Shown piece after piece: positions 1 through 9,452 of a stretch of DNA of 34,590 bases (positions are counted from its first letter, which is position 1; every line of letters begins with the position of its first letter). The DNA lies in contig CAYPFY010000029.1 in NCBI GenBank assembly GCA_964410105.1, forward strand, positions 1-34,590. The letters are read 5' to 3'. The translations under genes were made by a program, and so were the position numbers. Under the pieces are notes generated by a model, which saw nothing but the letters and a program-made list of their open reading frames with translations, was not told where the DNA came from and searched no databases. The stretch comes from CAYPFY01 sp964410105 (GTDB taxonomy: Bacteria > Bacteroidota > Ignavibacteria > UBA10030 > SZUA-254).

Positions 1-2
1 AT

Positions 3-53
3 TTTCCCGTGAGGCAACGATACCCGTTCGACAAGATTTCTCGTGAGGCAATG
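3..53. repeat. Pair of 17-bp direct repeats
   Basis: Two copies (3-19 and 37-53) of a 17-bp sequence built on the shared core CGTGAGGCAA differ at two positions and lie 34 bp apart, start to start. The rest of 1-358 shows no convincing gene on either strand. The copies may be the end of a longer array beyond the window edge, or chance. Confidence 0.4.
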
Positions 54-358
54 CGCTGAGTTGATTCTTTTTGCCAGGTCTGCTAAATTGGTCATGATCA
101 TAGCGACTCCACGCTCGCCGGGAGGCTTTAACTTTTGCCAGTGTCGAGCACGGCCTTCGTCGTAAGATAAGGTCCTTAGTTCCAATACGATACCCTCTGG
201 GAGAGGTTTCGGGTCGTCACCGTAAACGAGAGCTGACGGTCCGGCCCTCCCAACAAGAGATTCTGATGAAACTTTTTTACCTAAATTCACCCAAAAAAGC
301 CTGGCCCGGTCTGGTTAGGCTCCTTCTCAAGAACTCTTATACATCCGAAAGGATTGTG

Positions 359-2386
359 ATGACACTCCGATTCCTCCTGGGATTTTTCGCGATTCTGATA
401 AATTCTTTCGCGAGCGCACAGATGACGGCCGGGGATCCCCTCGCCAGCCATATCGATCACGCCGTGAAGCCGGGGGACGATTTTTTCCTCTACGCGAACG
501 GACGCTGGTTCAAAGACCATCCCATCCCCGCCAGCGAACAAAGCAACGGCCTCTGGCAGCTCATCCAGGACACGATTAACGCCCAGGTACGGGATGTCTG
601 CGAGTCGTCGGCTCTCCAGGGCAACGCCCGAGGATCGAACAGGCAGAAGATCGGCGATTTCTTTTTCACAGGCATGGACAGCGCCTCCCTCAATAGCCGG
701 GGCCTGGCCGATTTGAAGCATGACCTGGAGCGCATCGATGCCGTCACCGACCTCAAGGGCCTGATGGAAATGGGCTCCTACATCCACGCCGTGGCCGCCT
801 CCCCCTTCTTCGGCTTCGGCGTCGGCCAGGATGACAGGATCAGCAGCAAGAACGCTGTCTTCATTTTTCAGGGAGGTCTCAGCCTCCCGGACCGCAACTA
901 CTACTTTGACACCGATGCTCGTGCCGTGAAGGTCAGGGAAAAATTCGTCGAGCATCTCGCCAAAATGTTCGAGATCATCGACTACGACAAGGACCGGGCG
1001 GCTCGGAGCGCAGGGAATCTGATGAAGCTCGAAACCTCAATTGCCAAGAGCTGCCGCAAGCGGGAGGATACCCGCGACCCCCTGAAGAATTATAACAAGA
1101 TGCCTTTCAGCCAATTGCGGGAGAAAACGCCCAATATCGACTGGCAGACATTCATGGATGGTTCCGGGATTCATAATCTCGACACGGTGATAGTCGGCCA
1201 GCCCGAGTTTCTTGCCGCGCTGAATTCCACTCTGGCGTCTACCCCGCTTGACGACTGGAAGGATTATCTCAAATACCACCTGGTGCGCGGGCTGTCCCGG
1301 TTTCTTGACGATAAGACATATCTCGAGTCGTTTAATTTTTATTCCAAAACGCTCAGGGGCGTCCAGGAGCCGAAACCGCGGTGGAAACGGGTGGTCGAGC
1401 AAACCGACGGATCCCTGGGAGAACTCATCGGTCAGGTCTACGTCGCCGAATACCTGCCAAAGGGAACGAAGGAAAAACTCCTTGAGATCGGCAACTCCAT
1501 AAGAAGCGTCTTCGCCGAGCGAATCAAAGGGCTGGACTGGATGAGCGAGGCGACCAAGCAAAAAGCCTTGAAAAAACTGGCGTCCATCATTATGAAAGTA
1601 GGATACCCCGACAAATGGAAGGATTTGAGCGCACTGCAGATCGGCCGGTCATCCTTCGTCGAGAATGGCAGGAACGCTAATCGCTGGGGATTTGACTATA
1701 TGATTGCCAAGTATGGAAGGCCGGTCGACCGGACCGAATGGTCAATGCAACCTCAACACTATGATGCCTACTACAACCCCTCAAATAATGAAATTGTCGT
1801 GCCCGGATGCAATATCCTCGTCCCCGGCTATGAGCGGACTCTCGCGGACGATGCCCTTCTTTATTCGATCATCGGCGGCTCTACGTTCGGCCACGAGATT
1901 ACACATGGGTTCGATGATCAGGGGTGCAAGTATAATGCTGAAGGAAACCTTGAGAACTGGTGGGAACCCTCGGACAGCGCCAAGTTTTTTTCAAAAACCC
2001 GGTCTGTGGTGAAACAGTTCAGCGGTTATGTAGCGGTCGATACGCTCCACATCAACGGCGAACTGACGCAGGGGGAGAATATCGCGGATATCGGCGGAAT
2101 CATGATGGGCTATGAAGCGTTCAAGCGGACGAGCCAGTTCAGGGACCGCCAGCTCATCGCCGGCCTTTCGCCCGAGCAGCGATACTTCCTCGGATACGCC
2201 CTTGCCTGGATGGTGAACGAACGACCCGAGGCGACCGCAAATCAGGTGAAAAGCAACGAGCATTCGCCGCCAAAGTTCAGGGTGATCGGACCGGTCACCG
2301 ATATGCCGGAATTTTTCGAGGCTTTCGGGATCAAGGAAGGGGATCCCATGTGGCGCTCCGCAGCGGATCGGGTAAAGATCTGGTAG
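359..2386 (+). CDS. M13-family (neprilysin/PepO-like) zinc metallopeptidase, secreted
   Basis: This is a secreted zinc endopeptidase of the M13 family, about 675 residues, the normal family length. The N-terminal M13 signature (DDFFLYANGRW) follows the signal peptide. The zinc site is HEITH (H512, E513, H516), and the third ligand lies in GENIADIGG (E573, with D577). The protein ends in the family-typical basic-aromatic KIW. The frame opens at 266, but I choose ATG 359: an AAAGGA box sits just upstream and the new N-terminus is a clean signal peptide (hydrophobic FLLGFFAILI, cleavage near ASA-Q). The 31 upstream residues would put charged sequence ahead of it. The product probably degrades peptides in the periplasm or outside the cell. 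The gene converges on the DUF2182 gene, with only one base between the two stop codons, so no separate terminator fits between them. Confidence 0.93.
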   Translation: MTLRFLLGFFAILINSFASAQMTAGDPLASHIDHAVKPGDDFFLYANGRWFKDHPIPASEQSNGLWQLIQDTINAQVRDVCESSALQGNARGSNRQKIGDFFFTGMDSASLNSRGLADLKHDLERIDAVTDLKGLMEMGSYIHAVAASPFFGFGVGQDDRISSKNAVFIFQGGLSLPDRNYYFDTDARAVKVREKFVEHLAKMFEIIDYDKDRAARSAGNLMKLETSIAKSCRKREDTRDPLKNYNKMPFSQLREKTPNIDWQTFMDGSGIHNLDTVIVGQPEFLAALNSTLASTPLDDWKDYLKYHLVRGLSRFLDDKTYLESFNFYSKTLRGVQEPKPRWKRVVEQTDGSLGELIGQVYVAEYLPKGTKEKLLEIGNSIRSVFAERIKGLDWMSEATKQKALKKLASIIMKVGYPDKWKDLSALQIGRSSFVENGRNANRWGFDYMIAKYGRPVDRTEWSMQPQHYDAYYNPSNNEIVVPGCNILVPGYERTLADDALLYSIIGGSTFGHEITHGFDDQGCKYNAEGNLENWWEPSDSAKFFSKTRSVVKQFSGYVAVDTLHINGELTQGENIADIGGIMMGYEAFKRTSQFRDRQLIAGLSPEQRYFLGYALAWMVNERPEATANQVKSNEHSPPKFRVIGPVTDMPEFFEAFGIKEGDPMWRSAADRVKIW

Positions 2387-2387
2387 T

Positions 2388-3197
2388 CTAGAAGACGGCT
2401 CTTGCAAGGAGAATCCCCCCGGCAAGAATCCCTACGAATCCGGTTATTTCGAGGATTATCCTCGGTCTGGGCAGGATCTTTTCCGATGCGATGATTATCG
2501 CTATGACAGTCATGACCATGGGGTCCATCGCTCCCAGCGCGACCAGCGCCACCATGTGACCCGAACAGCAGGCGACACAGTATACTCCCTCCCGAATTCC
2601 GTTTTGAAATTTTTCTCTCCAGCTGGTTTGCCCCGGCTCACAACAGGTTTTCGGGTTCCGGCAACGGTTGAGTCGGCCCACCTTCCATTTGCTCAGTTGT
2701 ATCGCGCCGGCCACGATGAGGGCGAACGCTCCCAGCGCGGGCTCTGTCCGGCTGAGCCGTGCAGATTCCATCATGAGCGCCGCCCACGTCGCCCCGGGCA
2801 GGTAAACCGCCGCGCCGAACGCTGTCCAGACAGCGAAGTATCCGGTACCAACGGGCAGGCTGCCGGAATGGCCGATCGATCCTGAGTTTTGCCCGAACTG
2901 AGCGAGCATGGGCAAAGCAGAAGGGAGCATCATGGCAATCATCATGGCGATCCACATCAGGATGAACATGAGCCCTGAGGCAACCCAGCCCTGGCCAGGC
3001 ATTCTCATCCACATCATGGACATGGTCCACCCTCCGGGCATTTCCATCCCCCCCGACATTTGCCTGCAAAAGTAGATCGTGGCCGCCACGCTGAGCGTGA
3101 AAGCCAAAACCGAAAGGGAATAAAAAATAAGCCTCCCCCGGGAATGACCCCGAACGGCATGTGTCAAGTGTTGAGGGATTGAGCTCGACCGGTTCAT
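2388..3197 (-). CDS. DUF2182 predicted metal-binding integral membrane protein
   Basis: About 269 residues with several hydrophobic segments and strikingly Met-rich stretches (WTMSMMWMRMPG, then WIAMMIAMMLPSALPM), the hallmark of DUF2182 membrane proteins, which are predicted to bind metal, perhaps copper. The family has no firmly established biochemical role. The open frame extends to 3593, but that part overlaps the DUF899 gene. ATG 3197 lies one base downstream of the DUF899 stop codon, so the two genes are surely co-transcribed and probably translationally coupled. The Met-rich segments and a Cys-rich loop near residues 180-210 could coordinate soft metals. Function is inferred from family only. 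Confidence 0.85.
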   Translation of the reverse strand: MNRSSSIPQHLTHAVRGHSRGRLIFYSLSVLAFTLSVAATIYFCRQMSGGMEMPGGWTMSMMWMRMPGQGWVASGLMFILMWIAMMIAMMLPSALPMLAQFGQNSGSIGHSGSLPVGTGYFAVWTAFGAAVYLPGATWAALMMESARLSRTEPALGAFALIVAGAIQLSKWKVGRLNRCRNPKTCCEPGQTSWREKFQNGIREGVYCVACCSGHMVALVALGAMDPMVMTVIAIIIASEKILPRPRIILEITGFVGILAGGILLARAVF

Positions 3198-3198
3198 C

Positions 3199-3936
3199 CT
3201 AATTCTCTCCGTACCTGTCGTGGTATCTGACCCACGCCTGGGGATCCGGGAGAGAGTCCTCGTCCCGCCCCTTCGGCGCCAAATCCAGGAATTGATATGT
3301 CGTGTTGACCATGTCGATCCCCCGGGCATAACAGGAGTAGGTGTGAAAGATTTCTCCCGAATCGTTTTTGTAAAAAACGCTGATCCCTTCCCGATCAGCC
3401 ATCTGCATGTTGAGGCCCGAGTAGTTGTAAAAGACTTTTTTCTTTGAAAAATCCTCGGGCCTGAACGATACCCCGTAGTCATAATTGAACTGGTTGCCGC
3501 CGGAGGAATACCAGCGGAATTTCCACCCCATGCGCTGCTTGAATTGCTCGATTCTTCCCACCGGCGCCCGTGAGATTGCGACGAAGCTGACATCGCGTTG
3601 TCTCAAGTGAGCGACCATTCCGTCGTAATGGTCCGCCCAGAAGGAGCAGTGGGGGCACCCCTCGCTCGCTTCGGGCGCAAACATGAAATGGTAGACGATC
3701 AGTTGGGATTTTCCACCAAAAAGATCGGAGAGAGATTTCCTTCCCCCGGGTCCGTCGAATAGGTATTCCCCCGAAACCGGTTCCCAGGGGAGTTTTCGCC
3801 GCTCTCTGCTCAGCTGGTCGCGGAGTCTTGTAAACTTTTTTTCCTTCGTCAGGAGCTTTTTCCGGGCGGCGATCCACTCTTTCTGTGAAACTATCCTGTG
3901 CTTTTTTGCGGCGGAAGCTTGGGTCTGTTTTGGCAT
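3199..3936 (-). CDS. DUF899 thioredoxin-like family protein
   Basis: This 245-residue protein matches the DUF899 family (thioredoxin-fold, AhpC-like). Visible family features are LPWEPV followed by YLFDGPGG, the LIVYHFMF strand, the EGCPHCSFWADH segment with a CxxC pair, and SFVAISRAP. It has no signal peptide, so it is cytoplasmic. ATG 3936 is preferred over the upstream ATG at 3960 because a strong AAGGAGG lies directly ahead of it. The biochemical role of the family is unproven; a redox or peroxide-related role is suggested by the fold. It is the first gene of a two-gene operon with the DUF2182 membrane protein, one base downstream. Confidence 0.88.
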   Translation of the reverse strand: MPKQTQASAAKKHRIVSQKEWIAARKKLLTKEKKFTRLRDQLSRERRKLPWEPVSGEYLFDGPGGRKSLSDLFGGKSQLIVYHFMFAPEASEGCPHCSFWADHYDGMVAHLRQRDVSFVAISRAPVGRIEQFKQRMGWKFRWYSSGGNQFNYDYGVSFRPEDFSKKKVFYNYSGLNMQMADREGISVFYKNDSGEIFHTYSCYARGIDMVNTTYQFLDLAPKGRDEDSLPDPQAWVRYHDRYGEN

Positions 3937-4040
3937 ATCCTCCTCCTTTTGAAATTTCAACGAATTTTCCCGTGGGTTGGTTAGTTTTCCGGCTCAGGAA
4001 GATCCGTGACCTCCTCGGCCCTCCGGTACAACCGGGGTCG

Positions 4041-6491
4041 CTATCGTAGTACCATAAGTTTTTTGCAAAGCGAAAACGCGCCGGCTTTCAGTCTGTAGAA
4101 GTAAATGCCGCTTGGGAGCCCTTCGGCGTTGAACTTGACTGAATGTTTTCCCGCGGGAAGCTCTTCCGAGATCAGGATCGCGATTTGCCTGCCAAGCATG
4201 TCGAACACTTTCAATTCTGCGTACGCCGATCGGGGCAAGGTGAATTGGATTCTCGTTTGCGGATTAAAAGGATTCGGGAAGTTTTGTTCGAGCACAAAGC
4301 TTCCGGGCATGCCCTGGACGGCTCCGGCGTCGGCGACGATCGATCCGTCAAAATAGCCCATTACCCGTTGCATAAAAACTTTTCTGCTCCTAGCGTCCCT
4401 GATGCTCTCAAATCCGAATCCGAGCACGAGGCATTTCCCTCCACTCCCGACGCTGTCCACGCGTATCCCCGCAACGCCCGCCACACCGTAGGTGAGGACG
4501 GCTCTCGCCCTCGGGTTTATGATCGTGAGGACGTCACGCGAGGTCTGGTCGCTTGCGCCGCCGCCGGTCGTATAGAAAGCTTCTCCGTTAAACAGATCGC
4601 CTGGCTGGGCCAAAGCCGTGACGACGCCCGTGTTGCCGCCGAATTTTACGCCGATTTTGTTTGCGAGAAGATCCGATGAATCGTTTTTTTCCGCGATGTC
4701 CTGACCCGTCAGGAACAGATTGCAGCCGGCGTCGAGACCTGCCGCGAGGTTCTTCAGGTCAGTCCCCGAAAGCGGCGTGTGTTTCGTGCCGGAAAAGTAG
4801 ACCACCGTTTTCTTTCTGAATTCTATTGCACGTTGGATCGGCGCGGGACCTTTGGTGATTGAGTTCCAAAGCACAGCGTGTAGCCCCAGTGAATCCAAGG
4901 CCGCCCGGTAGTAGCTTGCGTAATCCGCACTGTCTTCGCCTACGACGAAAACATCGGCAGGTTGAACCGTCAAGGAGAGGCTGAGCCCGAGAGTGTCTAC
5001 GTGCAACGGGGAGATCAGGAGAGGGGCGTAGGGGACTGCCGGATCCACAGATATGGAGTAATCGGAGATGAGAGGGGGGTAGGGTTGAGCGATGTTTGTG
5101 AATTCAAAGTGCCCTGATGTGTCAGTCTGATACACGAGGCCGACATTGCAGAATGACGTCGTCACCCCCACCGTCACCGTGGACCTGACCGCATGGTGTT
5201 GCGCAGAGTCCTGGATGGTTCCTTCCAGCGTTATGAGGGGGAGTTCTTGCATCAGAATGGTCTGAGAAACTGAGGAATCTGTTCCGAGCGTGGTATCTTT
5301 GATGTAATACGGATAGGCCTCAATGTGAGCTGTCGGAGGCAGCGGGTCCACGTCATAATGCTGAAAACTGTATACTCCCGAAAGGCTCAGGCTTGACGAA
5401 TCGGTTGTGCCAGCAATGTATACGGTGCCGATTTTCACCGTATCATTCGATCCGCCAGCCAAAACAGCTCCGTGCATCGCCCCATCGGCCCTGCCGAGCC
5501 GATATACCCCGCCGGGATTAGAGATGCCCTGCGTGAGGGCCGCCCATATTACTGTCGGATCCGCGGGATGACTTGCCAGGGACCAAATGTGATCGCCTCC
5601 CGGAAGTCCGGCACTGATCGGGGTCCAGGAGGCTCCCCCGTCTTTCGTCTCGAAGATCGCCGTCGTGCGATTATCGGATGATCCCGCGAAGACATCATCA
5701 GGATCCGGTTCCCCAATGGCGATGCCTGCCATGCTGAGACCGAGTGATTCTCTTTGCCAGCTCTCACCACCGTCTGTGGTCTTCAAGGGTCCCGTTGACG
5801 TGTCGGGAGAGCCCTCAATGGTCGCGTAGGCGATGAGAGGGTTGGCCCGGCTTATGACTATTGCGGAAATATCGCCGGCATTTGTACCGCCGTTATACAC
5901 CTGTCTCCATGTCAGCCCCGAATCGAGGCTCTTGTAGACCGCAGGGCCGTTGGTCCCCGCATACAATATCGATGTGCTGTCCGGCCGGAGCGCGAGGCTT
6001 ACCAGGCTCCGCGGCAGAGTGCTGCGGAGACTCCAGGAATCTCCCCGATCGGTGCTCCGATAGACTCTGCTGTTGGCGGAATTCCCGAGGTACATCGTGT
6101 CAGGATGAGACGGATCTATTCCTATCGTCTCGTCCGTGAGTCCCACGGTTGAAAGGACAGGTCGCCACGTGAGTCCGTAGTCCGTTGATTTTTCCAGGGA
6201 TTGAGCGAATGTCGACGCGCAAAGTATCGTCATTGTATCCACGGGATGAATGACGATCTGTCTGAAGTGGAAATTTCCGGGTGAGCTTCTGTAGCTCCAA
6301 CTGAGTCCGCCGTCATATGAGACGTACAGTTTTCCGGACTCTCCTTCGGCGAAGACTGTGGAGGGATTCAAAGGGTTGAGTCCGACGGTGACCGCAGTCG
6401 AAGCGAATTTCTTCCGCCAGGAGAGTTGCTGGGAGTGGGCGGGGCAGAAACCGTGGAGTAAGACGATTAAGAGCAGTATTTTGCAAGTCAT
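4041..6491 (-). CDS. Secreted Asp-box/BNR beta-propeller protein with T9SS C-terminal sorting domain
   Basis: An 816-residue exported protein. A signal peptide (KILLLIVLLHGF, cleavage near AHS-QQ) is followed by repeated Asp-box motifs over roughly residues 60-330 (for example SYDGGLSW, STDRGDSW, SLDSGLTW, TTDGGESW, TKDGGASW), as in sortilin/YCF48-type propellers. A middle region contains Ig-like and carboxypeptidase-regulatory-like strands and an alpha/beta stretch. The last ~80 residues form a type A T9SS sorting domain (EQNFPNPFNPQT, then LKVFDMLGRQI, then LPSGIYFYRL). The protein should be exported by Sec, moved over the outer membrane by T9SS and anchored or released. The ligand or enzymatic role cannot be read from sequence. 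Its neighbours do not suggest a pathway. Confidence 0.9.
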   Translation of the reverse strand: MTCKILLLIVLLHGFCPAHSQQLSWRKKFASTAVTVGLNPLNPSTVFAEGESGKLYVSYDGGLSWSYRSSPGNFHFRQIVIHPVDTMTILCASTFAQSLEKSTDYGLTWRPVLSTVGLTDETIGIDPSHPDTMYLGNSANSRVYRSTDRGDSWSLRSTLPRSLVSLALRPDSTSILYAGTNGPAVYKSLDSGLTWRQVYNGGTNAGDISAIVISRANPLIAYATIEGSPDTSTGPLKTTDGGESWQRESLGLSMAGIAIGEPDPDDVFAGSSDNRTTAIFETKDGGASWTPISAGLPGGDHIWSLASHPADPTVIWAALTQGISNPGGVYRLGRADGAMHGAVLAGGSNDTVKIGTVYIAGTTDSSSLSLSGVYSFQHYDVDPLPPTAHIEAYPYYIKDTTLGTDSSVSQTILMQELPLITLEGTIQDSAQHHAVRSTVTVGVTTSFCNVGLVYQTDTSGHFEFTNIAQPYPPLISDYSISVDPAVPYAPLLISPLHVDTLGLSLSLTVQPADVFVVGEDSADYASYYRAALDSLGLHAVLWNSITKGPAPIQRAIEFRKKTVVYFSGTKHTPLSGTDLKNLAAGLDAGCNLFLTGQDIAEKNDSSDLLANKIGVKFGGNTGVVTALAQPGDLFNGEAFYTTGGGASDQTSRDVLTIINPRARAVLTYGVAGVAGIRVDSVGSGGKCLVLGFGFESIRDARSRKVFMQRVMGYFDGSIVADAGAVQGMPGSFVLEQNFPNPFNPQTRIQFTLPRSAYAELKVFDMLGRQIAILISEELPAGKHSVKFNAEGLPSGIYFYRLKAGAFSLCKKLMVLR

Positions 6492-6740
6492 TTCGACTGC
6501 CGCTTCTGTCAGCCAATTATGACAAGGGAGTGTCCCAATATGCTTGAATCCAAAGAGACTTGCAAGGTTTGGGCTCGGCGAAGAGGCAGTTAATCACGAG
6601 GAGTTGACACTGTCAGAAGAACCCCTGGGCAATGAGAGAACGTGCGGATCCCGCAAAAGCGGCTCGCGGGTGCTCGATCCGTCGACGAACGTGCGCCGGA
6701 AGAAGGCATCGGCCCCGGGGGTTGATATTTGCGGATAGGA

Positions 6741-6790
6741 TTTCTATATTACTAGAAAATTGTCATGACAATTTTCTATAGTTATAGAAA
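6741..6790. promoter_or_regulatory. 50-bp palindrome ending on the start codon of the DUF4143 gene
   Basis: Positions 6741-6790 form an inverted repeat centred between 6765 and 6766, with 21 of 25 base pairs matched. The inner 26 bp (6753-6778) are perfect, and the outer arms are TTTCTATA / TATAGAAA. The final A is the first base of the ATG at 6790. No Shine-Dalgarno site is visible. A TATAGT hexamer lies inside the right arm. It is most likely an operator for autoregulation, or an RNA hairpin that hides the start codon. Confidence 0.8.
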
Positions 6791-8019
6791 TGCGCTATCT
6801 CGCCCCTGAAATCGAACGTTTGCTCGACGAAGAGGACAAGATGTGCTTCATCGCAGGACCTCGCCAGGTGGGGAAGACGACTCTGGCGAAGCACCTGTTG
6901 GCGGAACGAAAAAAGTCGAGTGTCTACGTCAATTGGGACGTTGAATCCGACCGCAGGCTGATTCTTCGTCACCCCGAAGATTTCTGGCTTCGCAAACAGC
7001 CGGAGAAGCCGAGACGAGGTAAGGTCAGGGTCGCACTCGACGAGATTCACAAGTTTCCGCGGTGGAAAAGATTCCTCAAAGGACTGTACGACGCACACCG
7101 GTCCGACCTTGAAGTTCTCGTGACAGGCAGCGGCAAGCTTGACATTTATCAGCGGGGCGGCGATTCCCTCTTTGGGCGGTATCACATGTATCATCTCCAC
7201 CCCTTTACCGTGGGAGAGATGTTATCCAGTAACAGACGGGACGTTTCTACCCCCACAGGTTTTTTGGAGGCAATTCTTGCGAGTCCGAACAATGCTGCGG
7301 CCGAGGAGGCCCTGAAAGCGCTGGAACGGTTCACAGGATTTCCCGAGCCGCTGTTTGCGGGCAGTGAAACCCGTCTTCGACGCTGGAGTCGGTCGCACGA
7401 ACAGCTCGTTGTGCGTGAGGACTTGAGGGACCTCACGCGGATTCGCGAACTGGGATTAATCGAGTCTCTGGTGACCCTGCTCCCCGAAAGGGTTGGTTCA
7501 CCCCTTTCGATTAACGCACTACGGGAGGACCTCGGCGTCCGGTTTGAGACGGTACAGAACTGGGTCTCCTCTTTGGCGCGTCTATTCTTCCTCTTCAGCA
7601 TCCGCCCCTACGCCGGGAAGCTTGCGAGGACTTTGCGACGGGAGGAAAAGGTGTATTTGTTCGATTTTACTCCGATCCGTGAGGCCGGTCCGCGATTCGA
7701 AAACCTGGTTGCATTGCACTTGCTCAAGCTGTGCCATGCGTGGACAGAGTTCGGACACGGGGACTTTCAACTCTTCTACGTGCGCGATCGTGAAAAGCGC
7801 GAGGTAGACTTTCTGATTACGGAGCGAGGCAAATCATTCGCTCTCATTGAGGCAAAGTTAGCTGCAAGCGAAGCGGACTCCTCACTGCGCTATTTTGCCG
7901 ATCGCTTGAAGCCGCGCTACACCGTGCAGATAGTTCGAAGGCCGGAGGGATTTAAGAACGCCTTTATGTCCGGCGGCATCTTGATGGCGCCGGCTACGCA
8001 GGCGCTTGGTGTGATGTGA
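6790..8019 (+). CDS. DUF4143-type AAA ATPase (AAA_14) with C-terminal nuclease-like domain
   Basis: A 409-residue protein of the widespread AAA_14/DUF4143 group. Walker A is GPRQVGKTT (residues 23-31) and Walker B is VALDEIH (81-87). The C-terminal DUF4143 region has a PD-(D/E)xK-like pattern: EVDF with D340, then IEAK with E354 and K356. Family members are common, often lineage-specific and frequently mobile; their cellular role is unsettled. The ATG at 6790 is the last part of the 50-bp palindrome upstream, so expression is probably self-controlled. The stop overlaps the next frame (GTG at 8016), hinting at coupling, although the downstream product is unrelated. Confidence 0.9.
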   Translation: MRYLAPEIERLLDEEDKMCFIAGPRQVGKTTLAKHLLAERKKSSVYVNWDVESDRRLILRHPEDFWLRKQPEKPRRGKVRVALDEIHKFPRWKRFLKGLYDAHRSDLEVLVTGSGKLDIYQRGGDSLFGRYHMYHLHPFTVGEMLSSNRRDVSTPTGFLEAILASPNNAAAEEALKALERFTGFPEPLFAGSETRLRRWSRSHEQLVVREDLRDLTRIRELGLIESLVTLLPERVGSPLSINALREDLGVRFETVQNWVSSLARLFFLFSIRPYAGKLARTLRREEKVYLFDFTPIREAGPRFENLVALHLLKLCHAWTEFGHGDFQLFYVRDREKREVDFLITERGKSFALIEAKLAASEADSSLRYFADRLKPRYTVQIVRRPEGFKNAFMSGGILMAPATQALGVM

Positions 8020-9125
8020 CTTACCTCCGATTCTTCGGACACAAAATGTCGGGGGCTACTTGCGCTCTGGCGCCCGGGTTCGCGTGCCTATTCATCACAA
8101 TCATGACGGGATGCAAGGGCCCCGAAACTCCCTCGAGTCTTGGCATCCCACCGGGTAACCTGCCTCCCAAAAACCCAATACTGCGAATGAAATTCATCGA
8201 CGCAATGACTGGTTGGATCTTCGATGACGAATCGTCCGGACCAAATACTCCCCCAACGATGAAACTCTACCGAACTACAGACGCCGGGCGCAACTGGAAC
8301 CTTCAGTTATTAGTCGACTCGGCATCCCGCGGCTCAATGGCGTTCCTAGGAGAAGGAATTGGCTGGGTGGCGGGAGGCAGCAGCGTATTCTACACGTCCA
8401 ACGGCGGATCATGTTGGGAAAAACGCGACACGAAAAGTTCCTCCTTTAGCCTCATCACTGACATACAGGCCGTTGACTCTGACAACGTTTGGCTCACAGA
8501 CTCCCCGGGCTACCTTCACGGATTCGTTTACCACAGCTCCGACGCAGGTAGAACGTGGACAAAAAAATATGATGATCTATTCGGTCAAAAGCTTCTCTCC
8601 ACGAGTATTCAGGGCAGTGATATCTGGTCAACCGGCGGTGGTTTCGACAATCTCGACCCACCATTGATCATCCATTCCAGCGACAGCGGTAATTCCTGGA
8701 ATGTCCAACCAATAGGTGATAACTACGTCGGTCCGAATTGGTACGTCAAGTTTGTCAGCAGCAGGATTGGGTTCTGTGGTGGCTGGGGCCCTCTGAGAAA
8801 GACCACGGATGGAGGCGCTCATTGGAATGTAGCGCTGCTGAGAGGGATTTATGATATCTCGATAGTGGATGAAAGAAATATTTGGGTTGCCGGCACCACT
8901 GACCAGTTCCCTCGTAACGCGATCTATCGGTCCACCGATGGGGGGAGGATATGGACCTCGGAGTGGGACAGCACCGGATCAGATGTTTTCAGCCCTAAAA
9001 ATATTTCCTTCATCAACGATCAGGTAGGCTGGGCTGCAGGCGATATCGATGATTCCACAGGTACATTCATGAGAATTTTCATTAGGTATCACGATGCGGC
9101 TGGATGGCATTTGCTTATTCCTTAA
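8016..9125 (+). CDS. YCF48/BNR-type beta-propeller lipoprotein
   Basis: A 369-residue exported protein. The N-terminus ends in a lipobox-like IMTGC (Cys33), and what follows is a repetitive propeller with Asp-box-type strands (TTDAGRNW, SSDAGRTW, SSDSGNSW, TTDGGAHW, STDGGRIW), typical of YCF48/photosynthesis-assembly-like and sortilin-like propellers. GTG 8016 overlaps the stop of the ATPase gene. ATG 8046 is an alternative, but it would remove the only basic residues ahead of the hydrophobic stretch. There is no T9SS sorting domain, so it is probably anchored by lipid rather than by T9SS. The binding target is unknown. Confidence 0.8.
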   Translation: MTYLRFFGHKMSGATCALAPGFACLFITIMTGCKGPETPSSLGIPPGNLPPKNPILRMKFIDAMTGWIFDDESSGPNTPPTMKLYRTTDAGRNWNLQLLVDSASRGSMAFLGEGIGWVAGGSSVFYTSNGGSCWEKRDTKSSSFSLITDIQAVDSDNVWLTDSPGYLHGFVYHSSDAGRTWTKKYDDLFGQKLLSTSIQGSDIWSTGGGFDNLDPPLIIHSSDSGNSWNVQPIGDNYVGPNWYVKFVSSRIGFCGGWGPLRKTTDGGAHWNVALLRGIYDISIVDERNIWVAGTTDQFPRNAIYRSTDGGRIWTSEWDSTGSDVFSPKNISFINDQVGWAAGDIDDSTGTFMRIFIRYHDAAGWHLLIP

Positions 9126-9374
9126 TCCGTGAGTATCCGAGGGGTATTCAACAGTTCACTTACTCTTACCCAACACTACAATCCACTATTGCAGTCCGTC
9201 AGATAAGAGACCTTCTACGACGTGGGAGAAAACCTCAAGCTATTGCTAAATTCTCGGACCTGCAATTAGGTGTGTACCGGGGGGGGGAGAACCGACAGAT
9301 TGTTTTTTGAGACTTTTTTTCCTACATTTTTGCACCAAAGATTCAGAGATTCTCGTTGGGGGGCGTGCTCCTAT

Positions 9375-9447
9375 GGGGCTGTAGCTCAGCTGGGAGAGCG
9401 CGTGAATGGCATTCACGAGGTCGAGGGTTCGATCCCCTTCAGCTCCA
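9375..9447 (+). tRNA. tRNA-Ala (anticodon GGC)
   Basis: A full cloverleaf can be drawn. The acceptor stem GGGGCTG pairs with CAGCTCC and includes the G3:U70 wobble that identifies alanine tRNAs. The D stem is GCTC/GAGC. The anticodon stem CGTGA/TCACG encloses the loop ATGGCAT with anticodon GGC at positions 34-36. The T stem is GAGGG/CCCTT around TTCGATC. The discriminator base is A. The 3' CCA is not encoded and must be added after transcription. Confidence 0.97.
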
Positions 9448-9452
9448 CAAGC

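Noticed and set aside
3198..3593. N-terminal extension of the DUF2182 frame to 3593
   Set aside because: It overlaps the DUF899 gene out of phase and reads as low-complexity, Ser/Arg-rich shadow sequence. The start at 3197 is backed by operon spacing and family length.
6544..6738. 64-codon + strand frame upstream of the DUF4143 gene
   Set aside because: No ribosome-binding site, no recognisable domain, and composition like random sequence.
9279..9287. Run of nine Gs as a phase-variation tract
   Set aside because: It lies between genes, far from any start codon or promoter, and such runs are prone to sequencing error.
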